Part shown: in pieces, positions 8,241-16,726 of the stretch
How the letters are laid out: every line of letters begins with the position of its first letter
How positions within the stretch are numbered: the first letter of the stretch is position 1
Assembly: GCA_964458015.1 (NCBI GenBank)
Contig: CAYWGR010000055.1
Span: 1-30,480, forward strand
Origin: CAYWGR01 sp964458015
Lineage (GTDB): Bacteria; Planctomycetota; Planctomycetia; Pirellulales; Thermoguttaceae
Direction: 5' to 3'
DNA length: 30,480 bases
Program-made: the position numbers and the translations under genes
Notes under the pieces: generated by a model
What the model was told of the DNA's origin: nothing
Database searches by the model: none
The model's input: the letters and a program-made list of their open reading frames with translations, nothing else

Positions 8241-9344
8241 ATGAACGGTGACAAATACGGAGTGCTGGTAGTTGGAGCCGGTTGGGTGTCGACACAGCAT
8301 ATTGCCGCCTATCTCAACAATCCCCATGCGGCGGTTGTTGCCGTTTGCGATCGGCAGGCAGAGGTGGCCCGAAAACGAGTTGCTGAAGCCGGTTTGAAGG
8401 ACGTGGCGATCTACGACGATCTGGACCAGGCACTTAAGCATCCGGGCGTTGATGTTGTATCGATTTGCACGCCGCAACATGTTCATTGCCAATGCGTCTT
8501 GGCTGCTGCAAGAGCCGGCAAACACATGATTATCGAGAAGCCTGTCGGCATCAGCTTGGATGAGCTTCGGCAGATGCGCGACGCCGTCCGTCAAGCAGGC
8601 GTTAAAACGGTGGTCAGCTTTGTACTGCGATGGAACCCGCTGTTCCAAACGCTGAAGGCGATGATTGCCGACAATGCCCTGGGGCAGCCATATTACGTCG
8701 AGACCGACTATCTGAGTTACAACGGCAGTTGGTGGTCGGGCTGGAACGATGCGCGCACGCTGAAACAAGGGGTCAGCGCATCTCTCGTCGGCGGTTGCCA
8801 TGCCATTGACGCCTTGCGATGGTTTGCGGCTGCCGGCGAGTTCGAGGCAGCCACTCCCGTCGAAGTATTCGCCGTCAGCGGCGGACGCCGTAAGGGGCAA
8901 ACGCGTGAATATGATTTTCGCTCGAAATGTTGGATTGAAAATGCACCGCCGATGGAATACGATGGTCTTGAGGTGGCTTTGGTCACTTTCGACAACGGCG
9001 CGATTGGAAAAGTATCCGTCAATGCCGAGTGCATCATGCCCTATCGCTTTCCCATCCGCATCTTCGGAACGGCCGGCACCGTATTGGATAATCGCATTTG
9101 GTCCCACGGAAATTCGGATTGGACAGAGTTATCCGCCATTTCGCCCGATTCCAACGATGTGTCGCACCATCCGTTCCAAGCAGAAATCGACCATTTCATA
9201 GACTGTCTGCGCAACAATCGCGCCTCGCACTGCGATTTGGAGAGCGCCATCAAGACCCATGAGATCGTCTTTGCCGCAATCGAGTCGGCCAGACTTCACC
9301 AGCCCATCCGATTGCCATTGCTGAACGAAAAACATGATCTTTAG
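8241..9344 (+). CDS. Cytoplasmic Gfo/Idh/MocA family oxidoreductase
   Basis: This is a 367-residue NAD(P)-dependent oxidoreductase. The nucleotide-binding loop VLVVGAGWVSTQH is at the N-terminus (residues 8-20), the EKP motif at 99-101, and the C-terminal Gfo/Idh fold follows. There is no signal peptide, in contrast to the other Gfo/Idh/MocA protein of the operon, so the pair would act on opposite sides of the cytoplasmic membrane. CGGAG ten bases upstream supports the ATG. It follows the URO-D-like gene by 30 bases and is the last gene of the plus-strand operon. It converges with the glycosidase-like gene 44 bases downstream, where no clear terminator is visible. The substrate is probably a sugar derivative; it is not assignable further. 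Confidence 0.9.
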   Translation: MNGDKYGVLVVGAGWVSTQHIAAYLNNPHAAVVAVCDRQAEVARKRVAEAGLKDVAIYDDLDQALKHPGVDVVSICTPQHVHCQCVLAAARAGKHMIIEKPVGISLDELRQMRDAVRQAGVKTVVSFVLRWNPLFQTLKAMIADNALGQPYYVETDYLSYNGSWWSGWNDARTLKQGVSASLVGGCHAIDALRWFAAAGEFEAATPVEVFAVSGGRRKGQTREYDFRSKCWIENAPPMEYDGLEVALVTFDNGAIGKVSVNAECIMPYRFPIRIFGTAGTVLDNRIWSHGNSDWTELSAISPDSNDVSHHPFQAEIDHFIDCLRNNRASHCDLESAIKTHEIVFAAIESARLHQPIRLPLLNEKHDL

Positions 9345-9388
9345 GGTTAGTAATACCAGCAGTGATTCTTCGTAGTCCGTGGGCAGAC

Positions 9389-10762
9389 TTACTTGGCAGG
9401 TCTATTCTGTGATGTCTGTGTTCGCACCAGTTTGCCGCCACCTGGCGGTAATTGAAGCTTGGCCTGATTCGCAGCAACGGGCGACCATGTGTGAGTGGTG
9501 GCATCGAAGACCTCCAGATTTCCCGGCCCGATCACGGTTGTGACATTTTCTGCCTTATAGTCCAGATTGACCACAAGCACGTGTGTTGGATTGACAGACG
9601 CATCGGCATTGCCGGTTGGTCCAAAGAAACCTAAAAGCATTCCTTTTCCCGGTTTCATGATCCTACCGTTATTCGAGCTCGGAATTTTTCCTGACGTTAG
9701 ATACTCGCAGGGCATGGGCGCTACGGGCGGATCAAGGCGGAAGGAAGCATCCTTCGGCAATGGAATTGTTCCAGGCGGCGTCATTCCAGCGTGATATATC
9801 CCCAGCGAGCCGAGCGGCTGAAGTTCCGAGGCAATCGCCACAAACTCGCGATTGAGCGACTTCAGCGCATGGTAGATTGGCGTAGGCGTGCCATCGGGCA
9901 GGGCGATACCTCCCGTATGGCCCGGGCAGCAGTAGATGTAATAAGAAATACCCTGAGCCCCGTAGGCCAACGTGGTATAAACGAGGTATCGCATCTCATC
10001 GCCGGTGGGCACTCGCATCTCCGGGTCCCACTTCCACGATGCAGCCTGAACGATATTCAGGAAGGGGATGCCTGCCTGTTGCGCGGCCTGTCGAATCATC
10101 GCTAGGTTGAGGAAGTATAGGTCCCCGTCGCCTGCTGCGGCAAACTGGTAATGGTCGTAGCTCAGAAATGACGGCTTCACGACGTCGAGATATTGCTGAA
10201 GGTGTTCCCGGTATGCGGTGACAGCATCACCCTTGGTGCCAAGCTCCACGTTCTTTGCATAGATGGGGTACAGATTGATATATGCCGGATGCTTTGGATC
10301 AAGTTCGCGCAGATGGGCGATAAGGCGGCCGAGATCGGCAAAATGTCCGCTGCTTGGCTCATCCCGAATAAAGTAACTATACAGCGCCGGGTGTGTATGA
10401 ACTCGTTCCACCAAGGCGTCAAGTTGCTTACGCTCCGCCGGGGTGTTCAATGCTGCGGGCGAGATCCACCCGTGGCGGAATTGTGCCCGCAATCCGTGTT
10501 GCTGTGCGATGTTCATTTCCTGTTCCGAGCTACACCAGACAAGGTTGAACCCTCCGTCAGCCATCTGCTTGGCGACGGCGTCGGTCAGTGCGGGACCAGC
10601 CCAATAGGTGACCACAGGTGTGCCAGGCTTCCAGGCCGCAATAGCCTGCTTCGGCACCTCGGCCGCGCCAGCCTTTGAATTGACCGCGGCAATTGCTAAA
10701 ACCAATGTCGGCCAAAATGCGCGTCGGTTCATAAACACTTTCACACAGTTTAATGCACTCAA
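9389..10762 (-). CDS. Secreted TIM-barrel glycoside hydrolase-like protein
   Basis: This 457-residue exported protein has signal peptide residues around FWPTLVLAIAAVNSKAGA. The mature part looks like a (beta/alpha)8 glycosidase of the GH-A/GH42-like kind: GGFNLVWCSS, FRHGW, then YSYFIRDEPSSGHF, where RDEP (about 133-136) is the typical acid/base position, followed by YINLYP, PSFLSYDHYQF and YTTLAYGAQGISYYIY. A second catalytic acid could not be identified, so a non-hydrolytic role is possible. The start is decided by AAGGAGAG (10769-10776) standing six bases before a TTG at 10762; the alternative ATG at 10732 lacks a Shine-Dalgarno. It is the last gene of the long minus-strand series that begins with sigma factor B. 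Confidence 0.6.
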   Translation of the reverse strand: MSALNCVKVFMNRRAFWPTLVLAIAAVNSKAGAAEVPKQAIAAWKPGTPVVTYWAGPALTDAVAKQMADGGFNLVWCSSEQEMNIAQQHGLRAQFRHGWISPAALNTPAERKQLDALVERVHTHPALYSYFIRDEPSSGHFADLGRLIAHLRELDPKHPAYINLYPIYAKNVELGTKGDAVTAYREHLQQYLDVVKPSFLSYDHYQFAAAGDGDLYFLNLAMIRQAAQQAGIPFLNIVQAASWKWDPEMRVPTGDEMRYLVYTTLAYGAQGISYYIYCCPGHTGGIALPDGTPTPIYHALKSLNREFVAIASELQPLGSLGIYHAGMTPPGTIPLPKDASFRLDPPVAPMPCEYLTSGKIPSSNNGRIMKPGKGMLLGFFGPTGNADASVNPTHVLVVNLDYKAENVTTVIGPGNLEVFDATTHTWSPVAANQAKLQLPPGGGKLVRTQTSQNRPAK

Positions 10763-10829
10763 CGTAACTCTCCTTTTACATGGGTTACAGGGTTTGCGGG
10801 GTATTTTTATCGTACTCTCTTTTCCACGA

Positions 10830-11324
10830 TTACTTCTTTGTAAAACCATTCCGGTCCGAGAATGATGGCAGCCCACGGCCGGGATGCTTCAATTTTTTAA
10901 ACTCATCGACAGTGTATTCTTTCACCGTCATGCCCATATCGATGACCTGTTGCTTGCCATCTTTACCTTTCTCCTCATACGCAATGATGGGCAGTTTGCC
11001 GGCCTTCGGATTCAGATCGGCCATTTTCCGGTAGTCGATTCCCCATACAATGACATAAGGCCGGCCATCGCGCGGAGATTGCAACAGTGTCTTTGGGTCG
11101 CCGCGTTTTTTTAAGCTTGGGGTTATGTCGTCGATGCTTTGCGGCGGCCGACCGCGCTCCGCCGTGGTTTCGTGGTAGGAAATGACGACGCGTCGCAGGT
11201 TCCCTACGCCGTCAGGCCCATCATTGACGGTGACGCGCTGCCGGCATCCGATGACCATGAGCATGACCAGAAGACAGGCAAGTGTTCGGATATGCATGTT
11301 CGTAGGATGCTGGAATGTAGACAT
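10830..11324 (-). CDS. Small lipoprotein with pseudopilin-like C-terminal region
   Basis: This is a predicted lipoprotein of about 164 residues. A hydrophobic stretch ends in the lipobox VIGC, so it should be processed by signal peptidase II and lipidated. The mature part (QSIDDITPSLKK, then KTLLQSPRDGRPYVIVWG) resembles the globular part of GspG-like proteins that lack the N-terminal pilin helix; this is a by-eye resemblance. It begins 11 bases after the stop of the DUF1559 gene, so the two are probably co-translated. ATG at 11324 is used; ATG at 11297 would give a shorter n-region before the same lipobox. The function is unknown, but pairing of small lipoproteins with DUF1559 proteins suggests a shared surface structure. 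Confidence 0.65.
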   Translation of the reverse strand: MSTFQHPTNMHIRTLACLLVMLMVIGCRQRVTVNDGPDGVGNLRRVVISYHETTAERGRPPQSIDDITPSLKKRGDPKTLLQSPRDGRPYVIVWGIDYRKMADLNPKAGKLPIIAYEEKGKDGKQQVIDMGMTVKEYTVDEFKKLKHPGRGLPSFSDRNGFTKK

Positions 11325-11334
11325 AAACAGTGGC

Positions 11335-12186
11335 TTAAAACTTGGATCCATCAATGATTTCGCCGTCTTCGCGTCTCGCCAGACGTGTTAACACATCCGA
11401 GTCGATTGTGTAGCTGATCGTATGAAACGAGCCGTCGCACATGACGGCATTGAACCCTGCGGCATGGGCAGAACCAAAGTAATCGTACGATTCTTCTTCA
11501 GGACCACTCGTGTCTTGTTTTGGGTGTTGTTTGCTGAACCGCACACTGTCCCAACCCATTCCGCAGAAATACCCTAGGTTATCGCCCCACGTTCCACCGG
11601 TGTACCAGTCCGTGGAAACGTATTTTTCCCCGATCAATAGCGTGTTGCTCAATCCATCGCGGAACTCCGCGGCATTCAAACCTCGGAGATAGATCATAGC
11701 TCCGGTCCCATGCTGGTCTTCTTCATTGGTATGCCCGCCATTTCCTCCGTAGTCCATCAAGGCCCCGGTACTGAATATGGTCGCCCGCCGCCGGGTTGGG
11801 CAGTTAATGCTGGGGATCGGCGAACTACAGACAATCGTTGAATCTTCGTTGGCCCAGAGCGACGCCTGCTCGATGTACGGGAGGATTTGGTAACACCATC
11901 CGTATGCTTGTTTTGGAGCGATTGCCGGCACACCGCCCACCATAGTGCGTGGCACCCAGTGTCGATCACCGCCGCTAGGGAACATGCCCTGGGCGGACAA
12001 ATGGTTGTGAGCCGCTAACCCAAATTGCTTAAGGTTGTTGCCGCACTGCATCTTTCGCGCGGCTTCTCGCGCCGATTGCACCGCCGGCAGCAGCAACGAA
12101 ATCAAGATGCCGATGATCGTGATGACGACCAAAAGCTCGACTAACGTAAAAGCGCGAGTGGTTCGCACGGAAAGGTTTCTTCTCAT
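11335..12186 (-). CDS. DUF1559 prepilin-like protein in the glycosidase operon
   Basis: This 283-residue protein has a type IV prepilin N-terminus (TTRA followed by FTLVELLVVITIIGILISLL), with cleavage expected before Phe and the conserved Glu at position +5; the -1 residue is Ala, not the usual Gly. The characteristic DUF1559 continuation AREAARKMQCGNNLKQFGLA follows, and the family C-terminus (HAAGFNAVMCDGSFHTISY) is present, so it is full length for this planctomycete-expanded family. The family is expected at the surface or in pilus-like assemblies, but its function is unproven. The frame begins GTG-ATG; ATG at 12186 is chosen, with AAGG about 13 bases upstream. It lies between a glycosidase and a small lipoprotein, unlike the second DUF1559 gene, which closes the secretion operon. 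Confidence 0.88.
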   Translation of the reverse strand: MRRNLSVRTTRAFTLVELLVVITIIGILISLLLPAVQSAREAARKMQCGNNLKQFGLAAHNHLSAQGMFPSGGDRHWVPRTMVGGVPAIAPKQAYGWCYQILPYIEQASLWANEDSTIVCSSPIPSINCPTRRRATIFSTGALMDYGGNGGHTNEEDQHGTGAMIYLRGLNAAEFRDGLSNTLLIGEKYVSTDWYTGGTWGDNLGYFCGMGWDSVRFSKQHPKQDTSGPEEESYDYFGSAHAAGFNAVMCDGSFHTISYTIDSDVLTRLARREDGEIIDGSKF

Positions 12187-12258
12187 CACCGTTTTTACCT
12201 TGGCCCAAGTTTTTGGAGGCCGCTATCCGGCTCGACATTGCTGTCGAGCACAGTCTCA

Positions 12259-13854
12259 CTATTTTTGCGCATCACCACCGGGAAACAATCCTTTTACACA
12301 TTGCAACGACTCGCTGCCTGCGATGTGCTTGCCATCGGCAAACACGTGCAACCCCTTGCCCTTCTTGTAACGCTCGCCTGTCCGGTCATACAAGATGGTT
12401 AGGATGTGGCCGTGATACGAAATATTGTCCAAACAAAACCAATCCCACATGCCGTCAGGCAGCAGTGGATTGACTTCTACCGTCTCGTCCGCCCGCGGAC
12501 GCAAACCCACTAAACCCGTGATGATCAGATCGCAATAGCTGCTATGGTTGTAGTCTTTGCCCCGTTCATTATTACTTTTCAATCGTGTTCGCGCGATCCA
12601 GTCGCCGGTGTACGGATTGATATTTTCGTCGATCCAAGGCACTGCCTTTCCATCCGCGCGGGGCAAATGATGCGATTTCGCATAAATCTTCAAAACGTCG
12701 AAATAGTCCTTCCGGCTCACAACGTCCTGTTGATAGTTGTTCAATAGGTTCGCCATACCGACCAGCGTGACCGCCGTGGAGTAGGGCCAACTCGGACCGT
12801 TCCATTGACATTCATGACCGGAGTAAGAAACCTGGAATTTTGGATGGCGTTGTTCGGCCGTCGTGGGACCGAACGGTGCATAGAAGCCCTTGGGATCTAT
12901 CAGTTGGTGCCAAGCAGCCGACTTGTCGGCATCGGGCAGATTGAAATACCAGGGTGTATAGCCGTGCAGTTCACGCACATCGGCCAACTTCGGTTGCTCA
13001 CCGCGCGGCAGGACTTTGAAGAACTGAGCCTCTTTGTCCCATAACTTCTCCTCGACAAGTTGCTTGATTCGGGCCGCCTTCTCCCGGTATGTCTTGACCA
13101 CATCATTTTGGCCGGCCAGTTCGGCGATCTTGGCGATGGCCAGCGCATCGCCGTACATGTAACTGTTGATCGTCGCTCGGCATCCAGTGCCGCCAATCGA
13201 GACCTCCATGCCGTCATTGCCGTCGTGTTGCCAGAAAAGGCCGTTGGCATCACGATGGTCACTCTCCCACGCCTGGTAGTTGCGGACCAAGTCGGGCAAG
13301 AGATCCTTGGCGAGTCGGCTGTCTTGATTGACCATAAAACGGGCCCAGATCGAGTCGGCGGCCCAAAAACTATAGACGCGAGGCCCGCCGCCATGGCGAA
13401 ACCAGAACACCGCATAATCGTTGAGAATCTTTTGATCGTGAAGCCAGCGGCCCTCGTAGAAATGGTGGCCCGCCGCGCAGTTGATGGTATTATATTTACC
13501 TGCCCAATTCACCGGCGGCAAGAATTCCGTAACGACGAAACCGTCGGGCGTTTGTTTGATGTGCTTCCGATAGGTCCACCACCGGAAATAGTAGGTCGAT
13601 TCGAATTCCTTATCGGGGCATTCAAATAATGGAATGTTATTTTCGAGGAACTGCCACGCGGCGGCGTTGGGTATGTGCTGCTTGTACAACTCGTCGTCCG
13701 ACTGGTTGCAAGAATCGATATGGTGACGAAAAGTCTCCGGGTGTAATACCACCGAGTTGGCGAAATCTGTTGGTACGGCTGCCTCTGTCGTACTGCTGAA
13801 AATCAGTCCGCTCCAGGCTAACGCAAACCACGCAATTGGCCCTCGACAACGCAT
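12259..13854 (-). CDS. Secreted MGH1/GH63-like glycoside hydrolase
   Basis: This 531-residue exported protein has a signal peptide (WFALAWSGLIFSSTTEAA) and an (alpha/alpha)6-barrel glycosidase of the GH63/mannosylglycerate hydrolase-like group. Landmarks are TYYFRWWTYRKHI, FWAADSIWARFM, ANGLFWQHDGNDGMEVS (possible catalytic acid region), the family-type QWNGPSWPYSTA, and the C-terminal YNHSSYCDLIITGLVGLRP with HVFADG. It probably trims an oligosaccharide or glycoside in the periplasm; the linkage cannot be told. The start is decided by AAGGAG six bases before the ATG at 13854; two in-frame TTG codons just upstream are too close to that site. It lies downstream of the PEP-CTERM gene of cassette B and upstream of the DUF1559 gene, all on the minus strand. 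Confidence 0.8.
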   Translation of the reverse strand: MRCRGPIAWFALAWSGLIFSSTTEAAVPTDFANSVVLHPETFRHHIDSCNQSDDELYKQHIPNAAAWQFLENNIPLFECPDKEFESTYYFRWWTYRKHIKQTPDGFVVTEFLPPVNWAGKYNTINCAAGHHFYEGRWLHDQKILNDYAVFWFRHGGGPRVYSFWAADSIWARFMVNQDSRLAKDLLPDLVRNYQAWESDHRDANGLFWQHDGNDGMEVSIGGTGCRATINSYMYGDALAIAKIAELAGQNDVVKTYREKAARIKQLVEEKLWDKEAQFFKVLPRGEQPKLADVRELHGYTPWYFNLPDADKSAAWHQLIDPKGFYAPFGPTTAEQRHPKFQVSYSGHECQWNGPSWPYSTAVTLVGMANLLNNYQQDVVSRKDYFDVLKIYAKSHHLPRADGKAVPWIDENINPYTGDWIARTRLKSNNERGKDYNHSSYCDLIITGLVGLRPRADETVEVNPLLPDGMWDWFCLDNISYHGHILTILYDRTGERYKKGKGLHVFADGKHIAGSESLQCVKGLFPGGDAQK

Positions 13855-13943
13855 CAACAACTCCTTGAACGATCATGACAACAACGGGATAGAAAGCGGA
13901 ACGGCCGTCCCACTTGCGAGTACGAGCTGAACCAGGGAAATGT

Positions 13944-13990
13944 GTTACACCTTTGCGTAAGGCAAAACAACGCCCACGCAAAGGTGCAAC
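13944..13990. repeat. Strong intergenic hairpin after PEP-CTERM gene B
   Basis: GTTACACCTTTGCGT (13944-13958) pairs with ACGCAAAGGTGCAAC (13976-13990): 15-base arms with one mismatch, the inner 11 perfect, and a 17-base loop. It lies 80 bases beyond the PEP-CTERM stop and 90 bases before the glycosidase start on the minus strand. There is no T-run, so it is not a standard intrinsic terminator. It could be a processing site or a transcription attenuator separating the cassette from the hydrolase genes, or a dispersed palindrome. Confidence 0.6.
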
Positions 13991-14070
13991 GTCGTGAAAA
14001 TAACATTCATCACATCTTCGTGCCGGTCGTGTTTCTGGCCTTATATGCCAGCAAACCACATCGGCATTTC

Positions 14071-14763
14071 TTATCGCTTGCGCCAAGCATAAGCCAGCAA
14101 CCCCAGAAGGCTAAACGATAATAGTATGATAGTCGATGGCTCGGGTATGGACGACACGCTGACGCTGATATTGTCGATAGGTGCGTAGCCTCCTTCCGTC
14201 GTCGAAACGATCCGCAGCCAGATTTCCGTGCCGTCGGCAACGCCGGAAATGTTGACGGATCCGGAATTGATTCGGCCATTCACATCCGCACTGAGGGCTG
14301 CGAGCGAAGCCGTGCTGCCGATCTGCGTCACGCCGGTGATATCGACGTCATCGGCCCCCGCGAAAGCCCCCGCATAGAACGTGACCGCAAAGCCGGTGGA
14401 GCTAACGTTGTCGGAAAAACGCCCCTGGAAAAAACTCCAATTGATCAACGATTGCCCGGCCGTCTTGGCGCCAAGCGATTGATAAACCAACCCTCCGGGC
14501 CCCATTGCCAAATGCTGAGAAGCGGTATAGCCCGTTGTATTATCCGACAGGATAGATACCGAGGAATTGATCCATTCCTCAAAAAAAGGCGCGGCGGTCT
14601 GATCAAACCATTGCGGCACATTTTGGATGTCGACATAGCTGGATTCAAAATCGCCATTAGTGACGATCAAATCAGCCCGAGCATCACTCGCCGTTAGGGC
14701 AACTGCCGATATTGCAGCGAGAACAAACAAAGAAACATACCTGCAGATACTCTTGCAACACAT
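14071..14763 (-). CDS. PEP-CTERM sorting domain protein (cassette B)
   Basis: This 230-residue exported protein has a signal peptide (VSLFVLAAISAVALTASDARA) and a textbook PEP-CTERM tail: SIPEPST, hydrophobic IILLSFSLLGLLAYAW, then RKR. The mature part begins ADLIVTNGDFESS and has a jelly-roll-like composition, with a late segment GYAPIDNISVSVSSIPEP typical of glycan-binding-like PEP-CTERM proteins. Exosortase processing is expected from the family. The start is decided by AGGAG at the end of TTAGGAGAATGGTTATG: the first ATG (14769) is one base from it, the second (14763) is seven bases away and therefore preferred. It follows the FecR-LamG gene of cassette B in the same order and direction as in cassette A. 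Confidence 0.85.
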   Translation of the reverse strand: MCCKSICRYVSLFVLAAISAVALTASDARADLIVTNGDFESSYVDIQNVPQWFDQTAAPFFEEWINSSVSILSDNTTGYTASQHLAMGPGGLVYQSLGAKTAGQSLINWSFFQGRFSDNVSSTGFAVTFYAGAFAGADDVDITGVTQIGSTASLAALSADVNGRINSGSVNISGVADGTEIWLRIVSTTEGGYAPIDNISVSVSSIPEPSTIILLSFSLLGLLAYAWRKR

Positions 14764-14884
14764 AACCATTCTCCTAATGAAAAACTACACCAAAAAGAAG
14801 ATCAACCGTACAGGAAGACGACGGCCAAGCCGCCATTACCGAGGATGAAACAACCTGTTTCACCCCCACGCATTGTAGATCAAT

Positions 14885-16726
14885 TTATTGAAGCCCCTTT
14901 CCTCCGTTTGAAACAGATTTATGTTGCTGCAATGGGAACAGTAAATCCGTGTCTGCCAGCGCGCCGCGACAGATGCGAATCTCGTCAATCAGCCCACGAA
15001 AATGGCCCGAAACCGAATGGAGAGGCCAATGCGATATTCGACCGATGAACAAGTTGGCGTTCGGCCAGTTCAGGACGAATTCAGGCGGCGTTGCGGTAAC
15101 GCTGCTTGCAACCGTGCCGTTCTCGTTGGCGACTAGCATCGATACCGTGCCGCCACCTTTGCCTTGATTGACCTGATACCTGGCAGCAAAGTAGTGCCAT
15201 TGTCCGTCCGCATAGTTGCGGTCCGCGACAGTCGCTGCAAATGTCTTGCCTTGCGCGTCAAAGAGCGTCAGCTCCACGGATCCTAACGACGAACGATTGA
15301 GACTCACCATATACGCCGGAGAACACTCTCCTTTGAAGATGATTCCCATCGGCCCCGCGCGGGACTGGTCGCCGTCGGTCCGATAGAAGCCTTCCAGAGT
15401 GAAGTCGCCACTAAAATCAAAAGGGCTGCCGTGTCTTAGGGAATCGCTGAAAAGCACGCCGCACCTATTTGGGGCGAGCGCCGCCGAATTGAACGATTTC
15501 GACCCGCCGCTGTAGCCGGGCTGGAACATCGATGAAGGCGGGACGAAGCGGCTGGCAACATAATTGCCGATACCATTGTCGCCCCAAGAACCATAGTAGT
15601 CGAGATGATTTTGGCAATTCGATGAGTCGTGAACCACATTTATCTGGGTTTTCGACTGCTTCGAGACATCCAATGATGGGACATTATCCTCGAATCGCCA
15701 ATAGGCGAGAGTGCCTGATATCGGTGTGGCGGGCGTGGAGGCGGGGTTTCGGACGACACGGACGAAGTCGGTAACCGGCAAGGCCTTACGGGACACGGTG
15801 ATCTTGCCCGATTTGATTTGCGCGCTATAGCCGGCGACAAGCCGATGGCCCTCGTGACTTTGTCCACCTTGCGAGATGCACTGAAAATCAACCACGCCCG
15901 CAAACACATGAACACGGACATCACCTTGTTCGGCTACAGCGACGCCGAATTCCGTACCAAGATCCGTAATCGTGGCCGAGGGAGTGCGGATGACAAAGCC
16001 CTTGGCTGTCTCCGCCACCACTTTGCCCGTTAGCCTGCCGACCGGCAGAAATCCGCCATTCTTCGCCTCGACCTCATACGTCACGGGTCCTTGGAGAATC
16101 ACTTTTGCACCGGTTTTATAGGTGATTTCCATCAGGCCGGAGGCCAATGCGTACTTCCGACCGAAAAGCACATTAGCGCCCTGAAAGGTTTCTGTTTGCG
16201 GATCAGCCCACTTGCAATCGACCATGCCGGTGATTTTGCCGACAATTTCCAAGGTTGGATCGATAGTCGCTTTTGACGGCGACGCAGAAGAGTCCCGAGC
16301 AATCTTTTCCGGGTTCGATACATCGATCATCGAAGCAAACCACAGGCCTAGGCTCGTCAATACGGCTGCAATCAGTAGTGAGAACGGCAATTCCTGCGAG
16401 AAAAAGCTGATCGTGCGGTGAAGTGTAGTAAAGGGGAAGGCAAGAAGAGGTGAGGGGGAATGTGTGAACGGGTCGTTGGATACCGAATACTCAACAGGTA
16501 ATTCGGCGATTTTCGTTTTCTCCGGATCAATTTCACATGCCGGCAGACACCAGCCGTTTTCCGCGAGGGCGTGAATGTGCATATAGAGAATGTAGCGATA
16601 CCGAAGCTCCGGGCTGCCGATCACCAGTTCTTGGAGCTGCTCCGCTTGTTCCTTGGTCAACGTCTCCTCGCATTGAGCGGCGGCCAAATCGAAGAGCTGA
16701 GCCAGGTTGTTCGAGGCATCATTCAT
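14885..16726 (-). CDS. FecR-LamG membrane protein (putative anti-sigma factor, cassette B)
   Basis: This is a 613-residue single-pass membrane protein. The N-terminal 100 residues are cytoplasmic and helical (CEETLTKEQAEQLQELVIGSPELRYRYI), a transmembrane helix lies at about 112-134, and a FecR domain at about 160-325 (VILQGPVTYE, SATITDLGTEFGVAV). A LamG/concanavalin A-like lectin domain occupies about 340-600 (GTLAYWRFEDN, FTLEGFYRT, LIDEIRICRGAL). FecR-LamG proteins paired with ECF sigma factors are a known planctomycete/Verrucomicrobia arrangement; the lectin domain suggests that the signal is a glycan. The ATG overlaps the upstream sigma stop by four bases. Residues 108-218 are nearly identical to residues 130-240 of the cassette A FecR protein, whereas both ends differ. 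Confidence 0.88.
   Translation of the reverse strand: MNDASNNLAQLFDLAAAQCEETLTKEQAEQLQELVIGSPELRYRYILYMHIHALAENGWCLPACEIDPEKTKIAELPVEYSVSNDPFTHSPSPLLAFPFTTLHRTISFFSQELPFSLLIAAVLTSLGLWFASMIDVSNPEKIARDSSASPSKATIDPTLEIVGKITGMVDCKWADPQTETFQGANVLFGRKYALASGLMEITYKTGAKVILQGPVTYEVEAKNGGFLPVGRLTGKVVAETAKGFVIRTPSATITDLGTEFGVAVAEQGDVRVHVFAGVVDFQCISQGGQSHEGHRLVAGYSAQIKSGKITVSRKALPVTDFVRVVRNPASTPATPISGTLAYWRFEDNVPSLDVSKQSKTQINVVHDSSNCQNHLDYYGSWGDNGIGNYVASRFVPPSSMFQPGYSGGSKSFNSAALAPNRCGVLFSDSLRHGSPFDFSGDFTLEGFYRTDGDQSRAGPMGIIFKGECSPAYMVSLNRSSLGSVELTLFDAQGKTFAATVADRNYADGQWHYFAARYQVNQGKGGGTVSMLVANENGTVASSVTATPPEFVLNWPNANLFIGRISHWPLHSVSGHFRGLIDEIRICRGALADTDLLFPLQQHKSVSNGGKGLQ

Noticed and set aside
8232..9107. 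291-codon minus-strand open frame opposite the cytoplasmic Gfo/Idh/MocA gene
   Set aside because: The plus-strand frame has clear family motifs over the whole length; the antisense frame is a by-product of codon bias and has no recognisable domain.
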